This document shows, piece after piece, positions 44,397 through 53,189 of a stretch of 64,000 nucleotides of DNA. The first letter of the stretch is position 1; the number at the start of each line of letters is the position of its first letter. This DNA is from HK1 sp965202875 (GTDB lineage: Bacteria > Pseudomonadota > Gammaproteobacteria > HK1), in contig OZ241870.1 of the NCBI GenBank assembly GCA_965202875.1, forward strand, positions 5,518,001 through 5,582,000. The letters run 5' to 3'. Made by a program: the position numbers and the translations under genes. The notes beneath the pieces are model-generated. The model ran no database searches, was not told the DNA's origin, and saw only the letters and a list, made by a program, of their open reading frames with translations.

Positions 44397-47300
44397 ATGG
44401 TGGCTGATCAAGGACCCGCTCTCGCCCGATTCTCAGGAGCCGAGGCATCGTGCTCTGTGCCGCGCGCCATCGAGGTGGGCTTTCCCATCGTCGAGATCAA
44501 CCGTCTGGCGCAGCCGGAGCGCAACAGCTTCAAGCCCATCTACCAGATGCACAAGTGGTTCGCGCGGCGCGCGTCGTGCGTGTTCCGGGCGATCCTGCTG
44601 GGGGCGCTGAAGCCGGCCTGGAAGCCCGACGGCACGCCCGTCGATCTCATGGAGGAGTTCTACCGCAACCACGGTGACGATCCGGAGACCGCCGGCAAGG
44701 TCGTGCTCGATCCGTTCATGGGCGGCGGAACGACGGTGGTGGAGGCGCTCCGGCTGGGGTGCCGGGTCATCGGCATCGACCTCAATCCCGTCGCCTGGTT
44801 CATCGTCAAGACCGAGATCGAGCCGGTGGATCCGGCTGCGCTGCAAGACGCCTTCGAGCGGCTGGCGGCGCGGCCCGTGGCCTGGAACGGCGGCGCACCG
44901 TTGCGCGAGTCCTTGCTCGGGCTGTACCGGACGAAGGTTGCGCCCGGACGTGGAGGCGGACATCATCTACACCTTCTGGGTCAAGCACGCGATCTGCACC
45001 GATCCGACCTGCAAGCGCGAGGTGCCGCTGTTCAAGGACTGGCTCGTCGCGCACAAGACCCTGTCGGTCCGCTAACACCGCGACGTGTCGTGCCCGCGAT
45101 GCAGGAAGCGCTTCGATTGGGAGGTCGAGCCTGCATCGCTGATCGCGGATACCGCGATGATGGTGAACAGCCCGCGGGGCAGCGCCGGCGAGGGCCGGCC
45201 GCACCAGGTGTGGACGTATGCGCCGGAGCCGGAGAAGCCGAAGGGGCGCGGGCGGCGGAATCCGACGCTGACGCCGGTGCATTGTCCCCATTGCGATGAC
45301 GACGTGCGTTTGCAGGTTCCGTGGGACAGGAAGAAGGAGCGAAAGAAGGTCTCCTTGACCGTACTGCTGTGTCCGGCCTGCGAGGCCGTCTGGCAGTGGC
45401 GCGGAGCGCTGCCGGACGAGGCGGTGCGCTGTCCGGCGTGCGGACACGGCTACGACCCACGCGCTGGAAACGTGCCTGCCAACGGGGCTTTCGAGTGTTC
45501 CTGCGGCAACCGCGACAAGATCATCGAAAGCATCCGTCTGCTGCCCCAGGATCGGAGGCTTCCGGTTCGACCGTATGCGATTCAGGCTTATCTGGAGCCC
45601 CGAGATTCTGTCCGGGAACGGAGGGCGGTGGAGTCGTTGTTCGGGGAGTTCGGGGAGGAGGTTGCGGAGGACGCCGCGCAATGCGCCGCGCAATGCGCGC
45701 CACTGCCCGACAGCCTGTTGCTGCCGAAGAACGGCAAGTTCTTCAAGCGGTTCTCCGCAAGCGACAGAGCCAGCTTGCAGCGCGCCGAGGGTCTTTGGGA
45801 TCGAAACAGGGCGAGGCTGCCGTATCCGAAAAGCAGGATTCCGAAAGGTGCGGAAACCGCCCGGCTGCTTGAACACCACTACAACCACTGGCATGACATG
45901 TTCGCGCCGAGGCAGTTGCTGGCGCTGGCGACACTGCTGGATGGCGTCATGGCGGAGGAGGACGACAAACTCCGGGAGGTGTTGCTGTGCGCGTTGTCGA
46001 ATACCCTTGAAGGGAACAATCTGTTTGTTCGCAACATTCCATCACGCAAGACTCCGGGCGGAACGGCCCCGGCTGGCGTGTTCGCACGTCACGACTATCA
46101 ACCCAAGACGACGATCTGTGAGCAGAACGTGTGGGGTACCGAGTCGGGAAACAACACGTTCCTTTCGCGGATGGAGATGCTGAAGCGGGGTATCGAGTTC
46201 CGCAAGAGCTGGCCGGGAGGCGAACGCTCCGAACCACTCGACCCCCTCGAAGATCCGGTCACCGCAGAGATTCATGCAAGGTCCTCCGACCGTCTTTCCG
46301 AGGAATACGCCGGATCGCTTGACGTCGTGATCACCGATCCTCCCTATGTCGGAAACGTCAATTACTCCGAGCTTGCAGATTTCTTCTATGTCTGGTTGCA
46401 GCTTGCATTCAGAGAACGCTATCCCTGGTTCGCACCCGAGATCAGTCCAAAGGGAGAGGAGATCATAGAGAACCACCTTCGGGGAAAGAATCGAGAAGAC
46501 TTCTACGTCGGATTGTCCGGAGTATTCCGGGAAATACATGGAAATCTTCCGGAAGATGGATTGCTGGTTTTTACTTTTCACCACACCGACCAGGAAGGCA
46601 CGATCTGGGAAGGTCTGTTACAGACGCTTTGCGAGGTGGGGTTCGAGATCGCTGCCGTTTACCCCGTTCATGCAGAACGCGAACAGGCGCTGAACCTTCA
46701 GGACAAGGAAAACGTCGCCTACGACCTGATCCACGTCTGCCGCAAGCGCCGGGAGAGCCCCTCCGACCGCTCCTGGGCGGGCGTGCGCCAGGAGGTCAGG
46801 CGCCGGGCGCGGGCCGAGCTCGCCGCCATCGAAGCAGGCCGTTACGGCAACCAGCCGTTGCCCGAACCGGACGTGCGCCTCGTCTGCATTGGCAAGTGCC
46901 TGGAGCTCTACAGCGCCCACTACGGCCGCGTGCTGGACCACGAGGGCAACCCCCTGCCCTTGCACAAGGCCCTGCAGGACATCGGCGCGATCGTCGATCA
47001 GCTCGTCACCCGCGAACGGCCGTTGCCGCCGGAGCTGGAAGACATCGACGCGCTCAGCTATGCGTGGCTCCGGCTGCTGATGCCGGTGCGCGGCGAGGTG
47101 GGCGTGGACAAGGTCAACAAGGGCCTGCGCGCCATGCAGGTCAACACGGAGGATCTGAGGAGGGCCGGACTGATCATCCGGGGCCGCACCGGACGCGGCC
47201 GAACCTATGAGGTCAAGCAGCCCCTCGACCGGCTGGAGGAGGCCCGGAAGCGGTTGCAGAAGGCATACGGGCAGACCGCCCAGAACGTCCTGTTCCAGGA

Positions 47301-47541
47301 CGATCCGGCGCCGGCCGCCGCCACGGCGCCTCTGGTCGATCTCCTGCACACCCTCATCGCGCTCGCCGATGCCGGGGAGCCGGTGTTGCCGTGGCTGGAG
47401 CGTTTTCCGGGCCGGCGGGCGGCGCTTCGGGCCGGATTGCGCTTTCTGAGGGACGAGCGGGCCGACTGGTCGGCGGCCATCGACCGCGTGCTGGCCGTCA
47501 TCGAGGGTGCGCCGCTGTTCAACCGGGCGGGAGCGGCCTGA
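44397..47541 (+). pseudogene. DUF1156 adenine-specific DNA methylase (PglXI-like), broken by a frameshift and a nonsense codon
   Basis: Would be about 1047 residues if repaired. Motif I region DPFMGGGTTVVEALRLGCRV near residue 103; zinc-ribbon pairs CPRCRKRFDW, CPHCDDD, CPACEAVW and CPACGHG; catalytic VVITDPPYVGNVNYSELADF near 46330; C-terminal helical part. The reading frame shifts at about 44938 (AAGGTTGCGC; one extra T, restoring TKVRPDVEAD). The total length of 3145 bases is exactly one more than a multiple of three. A second lesion is TAA at 45073-45075, where the family has Tyr (VR-Y-HRDV), a one-base change. From 45085 to 47541 the frame is open and could make an 818-residue C-terminal fragment. 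Real decay or assembly errors are both possible. Confidence 0.82.
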
Positions 47542-47963
47542 TGGCCGGCTACCTGATCGTCGAGGAGCGCATGATGCAGCCCTCGAAGGCCGGCGGGGTG
47601 GCGCCGCATCCCCATCGCCTTGGCCTGCTGGATTATCTCCGCGAGCTCCGCCAGGAGGTCTTTCCCTTTCCGGCCGGCCACCGGATCCGGGTGGTGGGGC
47701 TCGAGGACGTGCTGAGGGCGGCCGGCGATCCGCCGCGCGAGGTCGCGGGCTTCATCCACTCGACGATGGCCGACCGGGCCAACGAGCTGGAACGCATGGG
47801 CGGCTTCGTGCAGGTCGTCTTCCAATCGAGGCTGCGCCACGCCGACGACTTCTGGTTCGAGGTCGGCGACCGGCGCGTCTCGTTGCGCCCGATCTTCGGC
47901 CACGTCCGGCCTGTCCACGAGCACGGCGGCGAGTACTTCCTCGCTTCCTTCAACCTGTCATGA
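47541..47963 (+). CDS. 140-residue unknown protein between the methylase and helicase genes
   Basis: ATG 47541 shares its first base with the methylase stop (TGATG), and its own stop overlaps the helicase ATG (ATGA). Translation of methylase, this protein and helicase is therefore coupled. A mixed alpha/beta protein with VGLEDVLRAAGDPPREVAGF, a helix-turn-helix-like spacing, and FEVGDRRVSLRPIFGHVRP. No family recognised. The position suggests an obligate small component of the defence system. Confidence 0.6.
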   Translation: MAGYLIVEERMMQPSKAGGVAPHPHRLGLLDYLRELRQEVFPFPAGHRIRVVGLEDVLRAAGDPPREVAGFIHSTMADRANELERMGGFVQVVFQSRLRHADDFWFEVGDRRVSLRPIFGHVRPVHEHGGEYFLASFNLS

Positions 47964-50900
47964 GCGAGCCGGCGGCGGTCTACGGGATCCGGACCGACGA
48001 CAAGGTCCGGGTGCGGCGGCATCCGGAGTGGGGCACGGGCGAGGTGCTGCGCGTGTCCCAGACCCTCGGCGTCTACCAGGCCAAGGTGCTGTTCAAGGCG
48101 CCGGAAGGCGAGCGGGTGGAGAACCTGCCCATCGAATGGCTGGAGAAGGCCGCGGACCTCTGGGAGCGCCTGGCGGCGGGCGACTTCGACGACCCCGAGG
48201 ACTACCGCATCCGGCAAATGGCCCTCGACCTCGCCCACGCCAACACCGGCGGCGAGCTGAGCGCCAGCCGGGTGGACCTCCTGCCCCACCAGATCCTGCT
48301 GGTCCATGATCTGATCGACCGGAGGCCGCGGCGGCTGCTCCTCGCGGACGAGGTCGGGCTGGGCAAGACCATCGAGACGGGGATGCTCGTCCGCGAGCTG
48401 ATCGCGCGCGGCGAGGCGGCCCGGGTCCTGGTCGTGGCGCCGGCCGGGCTGCTCGAGAACTGGCGCAACGAGCTGGCCGGCTGCTTTCGCCTGACCTTCG
48501 ACGTGCTCGGCCGCGATTTCCGCGACCACGGCGCCGCGACCTGGGAGCGGTACCCGCGCGTCATCGGCTCCATCGACACCCTCAAGCAGCACCGCCGGAT
48601 GCAACGCCTGCTGGCCGCCCCCCCGTGGGACCTCGTGATCTTCGACGAAGCGCACCATCTGTCGCGTACCCGCAGCGGCAAGAAGACCACGACCACCCGG
48701 AACTACCGCCTCGCCGAGGCGCTGCGCAACCACAGCCGGGACCTGCTCTTTCTCTCCGCGACGCCGCACCAGGGCAACGCCTTCCAGTTCTGGTCGCTGA
48801 TCCAGCTCCTGGACGACCAGTTGTTCGCCGGCCCCGAGGCGGTCGCCGACCACCGAGGATTGCTGAACCACGTCATGATCAGGCGCACCAGGCGCGAGGT
48901 CACGGACCCGCGGGGCGACCCGATCTTCCGGCGCCGCCAGGTGCATACCGAACGCTTCCCGCTCGGGCCGCGGGAGCGGATGTTCTACGAGCGCATCGGC
49001 GACTACCTGCGCGAAGGCTACGACGCCGCGGGCGTGGGCGATGCCGCGGGGGTCACCGGCGCCCGCACGACCCGCCGGCAGCGCGCCATCGGCTTCGTGA
49101 TGACGACCTTCCAGAAGATCATGTCGTCGAGCCCGCGTGCGATCCGCCAGGCGCTGAGGCGACGCCTGCTCGTCCTCCTGGCACGCCGGCAACTGGAGCT
49201 CGAATCCCGCCGGACCCGTGCCCGGACCACCGGCGGAGGCGGGCTCGCCGAAGAGATCCTGCGCATCCGGGACGAGATGCTGGCGGTGGCGCGGGCGATC
49301 CTGGGAGAGGACGCAAGCGCAACCGGCGACGGCGACGCCGACGCCGACGCCGAAGCGTACGTCGCCCGGGTGCGCCGGCGCCTGCAACGGCGCGAGGAGG
49401 AAACCGAGACGACGAGCTGGACCCTGGACGGCGACGAGGAGGCCGGCGAGGGCCTCTATGCCGAGACGGGGATCCCGGAGGAGATCCCCACCGTCCGGCA
49501 GCTCGTCGAGCTGGTCTCCCGGGGTCCGGACCGGCGCTTCGAGACCCTGGTCCGGGCCGTCAGCGACCTCACCCGCGAGAATCCGGACGAACGTTTCGTC
49601 ATCTTCACCCAGTACCGGGACACGCTGGCCTTCCTCGCCGAGGAGCTCGGGCGGATCTTCGGAGCGCAACGGATCGCGACACTCAAGGGCGGCCCCATCG
49701 AGGACAAGATTGCCGCGATGGAGGACTTCTGGCGCGAGGACGGCGCCCGCTTCCTCCTGAGCACGTCGGCCGGCGGCGAAGGCATCAACCTCCAGATCGG
49801 GCGCATCCTGTTCAACTACGACCTGCCCTGGAACCCCATGGCCGTGGAGCAGCGGATCGGCCGGATCCACCGGTACGGGCAGCAGGAGACGGTGCAGGTC
49901 TACAACCTGTTCGCGGAGGATACGGTCGAAGAGCGGATCTACGGCCTGCTGGACGAGAAGCTGCGCGAGATCGCGTCGTCGATCGGCAAGTCCGACGAAC
50001 GCGGCCAGCCGGCCGAGGATTTCCGCAGCGAGGTCCTGGGGCTGCTCGGCGCCCGCCCCGACTACCAGAACCTGTTCAGGCGGGCGCTGGTCGATCGCGA
50101 CTACCGGCACACCGAGGCCGAGATCGCCCGTATGCTCGCCGAGGCGAACCGCGCCCGCGAAGCCCTGGGCGCCCTGGCCCAGGACCTCACCGGCTTCAAC
50201 CTGGAGAGCTACCGCCGTATCGAGGGCCGCCACACCCTCGCCGAGCTGGGCCGCTGGGTGCGATCTGCGGTGCTGCGCCTGGGGGGAGCCGCCGTCCCCG
50301 ACGGCGAATTCTGGACCTTCCACACCCCGGACCCCTTGCAACGGCGCTTCCATCTGGCGCCCCGCTACGAGCGCATCTGCTTCGATCGGGCACTGGCCAT
50401 GCGCACGCGGAGGAGCGAGCTGGGCGGCGTGGGACATCCGCTCGTCGACGCCCTGCTCGCGGTGGCCCGCGAGCCGGCCTTCACGGGAGAGACCGCCAGA
50501 CTGGACGGCGGGGCGATCGTCGGTGGGCCGGACGGCGGAACAATCGTCGCCGGGTCGGACACGCGCGCGGCCCGGTCGGGCTCGCCCGGAGAGAGCGCCG
50601 GACCGGGCGGCGGGACGATCGTCGCCGGGTCGGACGCGCATGCGGCCCGGTCGGGCTCGCCCGGAGAGAGCGCCGGAGCGGGCGGCGGAACGATCGTCGC
50701 CCGTTACCTCGTCCGGTACGAGAACGACGACCATCGGTCGACCACCCGGATCATCACCCTGCGTAGCGGTCCGGACGGCAGCGTCGAGCCCGTCGAGCGG
50801 ATCGAGTGGCTCGGCCACGGCGCCGGGCGAAGCGTATCGCAACGCTCGGCCGCACCGCCGGACATGGGCACGCTCGCCAGCCGTTTCGAGGAAGTGAAGA

Positions 50901-51022
50901 ACAGCATGATCCTCGACTGGATCCCGGAGCGGCACCGCCGGGCGCGGGTGACGAGCCAGCTCGTCGGGCTGCACCACCAGGTCGAAACGACGGAGGAGGG
51001 GACAGGCCGGACAACCCGCTGA
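47960..51022 (+). CDS. SNF2-family DEAH helicase (BrxHII-like / DISARM DrmD-like)
   Basis: 1020 residues. N-terminal Tudor-like segment VRVRRHPEWGTGEVLRV; Walker A LLADEVGLGKTIETGML near residue 129; DEAH box VIFDEAHHLSRT near residue 229; SATPHQGN; LNHVMIRRTRREV. The second RecA lobe has FVIFTQYRDTLAFL, LLSTSAGGEGINLQIG near residue 600, and QRIGRIHRYGQQETVQVY. A 25-residue repeat interrupts the C-terminal third. SNF2 helicases are the BrxHII component next to DUF1156 methylases in type 3 BREX and the DrmD component of class 1 DISARM. The start is set by the ATGA overlap. Confidence 0.85.
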   Translation: MSEPAAVYGIRTDDKVRVRRHPEWGTGEVLRVSQTLGVYQAKVLFKAPEGERVENLPIEWLEKAADLWERLAAGDFDDPEDYRIRQMALDLAHANTGGELSASRVDLLPHQILLVHDLIDRRPRRLLLADEVGLGKTIETGMLVRELIARGEAARVLVVAPAGLLENWRNELAGCFRLTFDVLGRDFRDHGAATWERYPRVIGSIDTLKQHRRMQRLLAAPPWDLVIFDEAHHLSRTRSGKKTTTTRNYRLAEALRNHSRDLLFLSATPHQGNAFQFWSLIQLLDDQLFAGPEAVADHRGLLNHVMIRRTRREVTDPRGDPIFRRRQVHTERFPLGPRERMFYERIGDYLREGYDAAGVGDAAGVTGARTTRRQRAIGFVMTTFQKIMSSSPRAIRQALRRRLLVLLARRQLELESRRTRARTTGGGGLAEEILRIRDEMLAVARAILGEDASATGDGDADADAEAYVARVRRRLQRREEETETTSWTLDGDEEAGEGLYAETGIPEEIPTVRQLVELVSRGPDRRFETLVRAVSDLTRENPDERFVIFTQYRDTLAFLAEELGRIFGAQRIATLKGGPIEDKIAAMEDFWREDGARFLLSTSAGGEGINLQIGRILFNYDLPWNPMAVEQRIGRIHRYGQQETVQVYNLFAEDTVEERIYGLLDEKLREIASSIGKSDERGQPAEDFRSEVLGLLGARPDYQNLFRRALVDRDYRHTEAEIARMLAEANRAREALGALAQDLTGFNLESYRRIEGRHTLAELGRWVRSAVLRLGGAAVPDGEFWTFHTPDPLQRRFHLAPRYERICFDRALAMRTRRSELGGVGHPLVDALLAVAREPAFTGETARLDGGAIVGGPDGGTIVAGSDTRAARSGSPGESAGPGGGTIVAGSDAHAARSGSPGESAGAGGGTIVARYLVRYENDDHRSTTRIITLRSGPDGSVEPVERIEWLGHGAGRSVSQRSAAPPDMGTLASRFEEVKNSMILDWIPERHRRARVTSQLVGLHHQVETTEEGTGRTTR
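50534..50702 (+). repeat. In-frame 75-bp tandem repeat in the helicase C-terminal region
   Basis: Units begin at 50534, 50609 and 50684 (two full, one partial). Each encodes 25 residues starting GGTIVAGSD and containing ARSGSPGESAG. The length is a multiple of three, so copy-number change keeps the frame. It forms a Gly/Ser-rich linker between the helicase core and the terminal domain. Confidence 0.85.
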
Positions 51023-51151
51023 GCCGGGCATTGAAGATGATCGCGTCCGGCGCGTGCGATACTCGAACCCCTTTCGAGGCACGTCGCCGGGCGGGGTGGT
51101 GTCTCTGCGTCACCGAAAGCCGCAAGCAGTCCTGCAACTCGGAGAGGCATC

Positions 51152-52444
51152 ATGATTACTTCGCTCCGACTCGTCGATTTCAAGAATTTCGCCGACGAGA
51201 CCCTGCGCGTCGGTCCGTTCACCGTCATCGTGGGTGCGAACGCGAGCGGCAAGAGCAACCTCCGCGACGCTCTCCGTTTCCTCCACGGCATCGGCCGCGG
51301 CTACACCCTGGCGGAGATCATCGGCGGCAAGTACGGCGCCGGCGGCCAGGTCGAATGGGCGCCGATTCGCGGCGCGGCGAGTGAAGTCATCCGCTTCGGG
51401 CAGTCCGGATTCTTCCTTCAGGTCCATCCGAAGGTGGACGGGATCACTGCCCAGTATTCAATCGGGGTCAAGTATGACGAAGACAGTCGGAACGGGTTTC
51501 GGGTCACCAGAGAGGAGCTCCTGTTCTGGCCAAGATACATTTACAGGAGCCATCCGGAAGCACCCGATCCCGTTCGTGCCCAAGACGACGATGCACACCT
51601 TCTTCTTCGCATGGAGAAGACCGGAGAACAGAGAAAGTACGGCCATCGGATCGCAGTCAGGCCGGATCAGCCGGCCCTCACGCAAATCAGGGAACACAAG
51701 AACGTCGTCCGAACTCACAAGGAATACGTCCAGTTGGTGATTGATGCTCTCGCCGGCATCCGTTTCCTGGATCCAGTGCCGGATCTGATGCGGAAGCCGG
51801 CTTTTCCCGGGCAGACCGTACTCGGGGACGGCGGTGAAAACCTGCCGACCGTCCTGCAGGAAATCTGCACGAATCCGAAACGCGCGGCCGTGTTCCACGA
51901 ATGGGCGCGCGAGCTCACGCCAATGGACGTCGCGAATTTCGGTTTTCCACGCGATCCGGTTACCGGACTGGTCCAGCTCGTGATTGGCGAGACGAACGAA
52001 AGAGAGGTGTCCGCTTACAGTGCATCGGACGGGACCTTGCGTTTCCTCGCCATGTTGGCGGCGTTGCTGGGCAAGCATCCCACGGCGCTCGACAGGCGCG
52101 TCGCGCGTCTCTACGTTTTCGAGGAGATCGACAACGGCATCCATCCGTCGCGACTGCGGCTGCTTCTCGATCTGATCGAAGGGCAGGCCGCAAAGGGTGG
52201 AATCCAGGTCATCACCACCACGCATTCCCCGGATCTGCTTGCCATGATCGGTGACGACACGTTCGACAACACGTCCGTCGTTTGCCGCTTGCCCGACACC
52301 GACGATGCCGTGATTCGTCCGGTACGCGGTTTGCCCGACTCGGAAGGGCTGCGACGTTCCCAGGGACTGGGGCGACTCCATGCCTCCGGCTGGCTGGAGG
52401 ATGCGCTTGCCTTCACGCGGGAAGACGAGGATCGGGCGGAATGA
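51152..52444 (+). CDS. AAA ATPase (SMC/OLD-type), partner of a TOPRIM-like protein
   Basis: 430 residues. Walker A FTVIVGANASGKSNLRDALR near residue 26; signature-like region SAYSASDGTLRFLAMLAALL near residue 288; Walker B LYVFEEIDNGIHPSRLRLLL near residue 318; switch His in VITTTHSPDLLAMI. No nuclease domain is fused. The downstream gene overlaps by four bases and has TOPRIM-like motifs, giving a split OLD arrangement as in PARIS (AriA/AriB) or AbiL-type pairs. It lies 130 bases after the helicase and may be an independent unit. Confidence 0.78.
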   Translation: MITSLRLVDFKNFADETLRVGPFTVIVGANASGKSNLRDALRFLHGIGRGYTLAEIIGGKYGAGGQVEWAPIRGAASEVIRFGQSGFFLQVHPKVDGITAQYSIGVKYDEDSRNGFRVTREELLFWPRYIYRSHPEAPDPVRAQDDDAHLLLRMEKTGEQRKYGHRIAVRPDQPALTQIREHKNVVRTHKEYVQLVIDALAGIRFLDPVPDLMRKPAFPGQTVLGDGGENLPTVLQEICTNPKRAAVFHEWARELTPMDVANFGFPRDPVTGLVQLVIGETNEREVSAYSASDGTLRFLAMLAALLGKHPTALDRRVARLYVFEEIDNGIHPSRLRLLLDLIEGQAAKGGIQVITTTHSPDLLAMIGDDTFDNTSVVCRLPDTDDAVIRPVRGLPDSEGLRRSQGLGRLHASGWLEDALAFTREDEDRAE

Positions 52445-53013
52445 ACGTCCTCGTCATCCCCGAAGACTTTCGCAAGGATCAGTACATCCTGAAACCGCTG
52501 TTCGAACGGTTGCTGCGCTCCATGGGCAGACGCAATGCGCACGTCCGAGTCTGCCAGGATCCGCTGCTTGGGGGTATTACGGAGGCGACGAAGTCGGAAC
52601 GCATTGCGGAAATCGTGGAACGCTATGACGGGATGACGGACGTTTTTGTCCTCTGCGTCGACCGGGACGGCGAGCGGGGACGCCGCCGGAGGCTCGACGC
52701 CATCGAAGAAGAGTTCGGGAACGGTAGAGACTTCCTGGCGGAAAACGCCTGGGAGGAGCTTGAGACATGGGTTCTCGCGGGCCTGGACTTGCCTCGCCGC
52801 TGGCGTTGGACGGACATCCGCGCGGAGGTGCACGTCAAGGAGGAGTACTTCGACAAGCTTGCCGAACGTCGCAGTGTCGCCGACGGCCCCGGCGGTGGCC
52901 GCAGGGCTCTGGGCAGAGAGGCCGCCTCGCGAATCGACGCGATCCGGCAGAAGTGTCCCGAGGATTTCGATGTCCTCGCCCGGCGCCTCGAAGCCATCGT
53001 GAGCGGAAGATGA
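52441..53013 (+). CDS. TOPRIM-like effector paired with the AAA ATPase
   Basis: 190 residues. MNVLVIPEDFRKDQYILKPL gives a beta strand ending in a Glu-Asp pair, and DVFVLCVDRDGERGRR near residue 69 gives the D-x-D typical of TOPRIM. NAWEELETWVLAGLD resembles the later conserved Glu region of RloB/OLD-type TOPRIM proteins. ATG overlaps the ATPase stop (ATGA). A nuclease role in an abortive response is inferred; the exact family is not recognised. Confidence 0.58.
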   Translation: MNVLVIPEDFRKDQYILKPLFERLLRSMGRRNAHVRVCQDPLLGGITEATKSERIAEIVERYDGMTDVFVLCVDRDGERGRRRRLDAIEEEFGNGRDFLAENAWEELETWVLAGLDLPRRWRWTDIRAEVHVKEEYFDKLAERRSVADGPGGGRRALGREAASRIDAIRQKCPEDFDVLARRLEAIVSGR

Positions 53014-53039
53014 GAGAACGCACCATGGTCCGCACCCCC

Positions 53040-53055
53040 TGGATCCCGGGATCCA
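53040..53055. repeat. Perfect 16-bp palindrome after the defence island
   Basis: TGGATCCCGGGATCCA, 27 bases after the TOPRIM gene stop, in a 176-base gap (53014-53189) otherwise without features. It has no loop, so it is more like a protein-binding site than a terminator. Confidence 0.4.
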
Positions 53056-53189
53056 ATACCCCGGGCCGGGATTGCCCGCTTGGCGCGGCCGGGGCCGGCG
53101 GCCTCACCCTGCGGTTGTCAGAACGCCTTGCACAGCCGTAGCGAGTCGCAGGTGGCGTGCAGGAGACGGAGGCGGTCCGCTCACCCGTC

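Larger units (their letters stand above)
43015..44725 (+). repeat. 269-bp direct repeats (43015-43283 and 44457-44725) flanking the Xre-RES module
   Basis: Two near-identical copies of the methylase 5' end enclose 1173 bases that hold the Xre-RES pair. Differences seen: CCT/CCC, GGGCGT/CGCGT, ACG/GCG, AAT/AAC and GGC/GGT. The copies meet unrelated DNA on both outer and inner sides. This is the footprint of an insertion with target duplication, or of recombination between two related loci. Confidence 0.85.

Noticed and set aside
47633..51082. 1149-codon open frame on the minus strand
   Set aside because: Exactly antisense to the SNF2 helicase, with GC-codon shadow composition and no domain signature.
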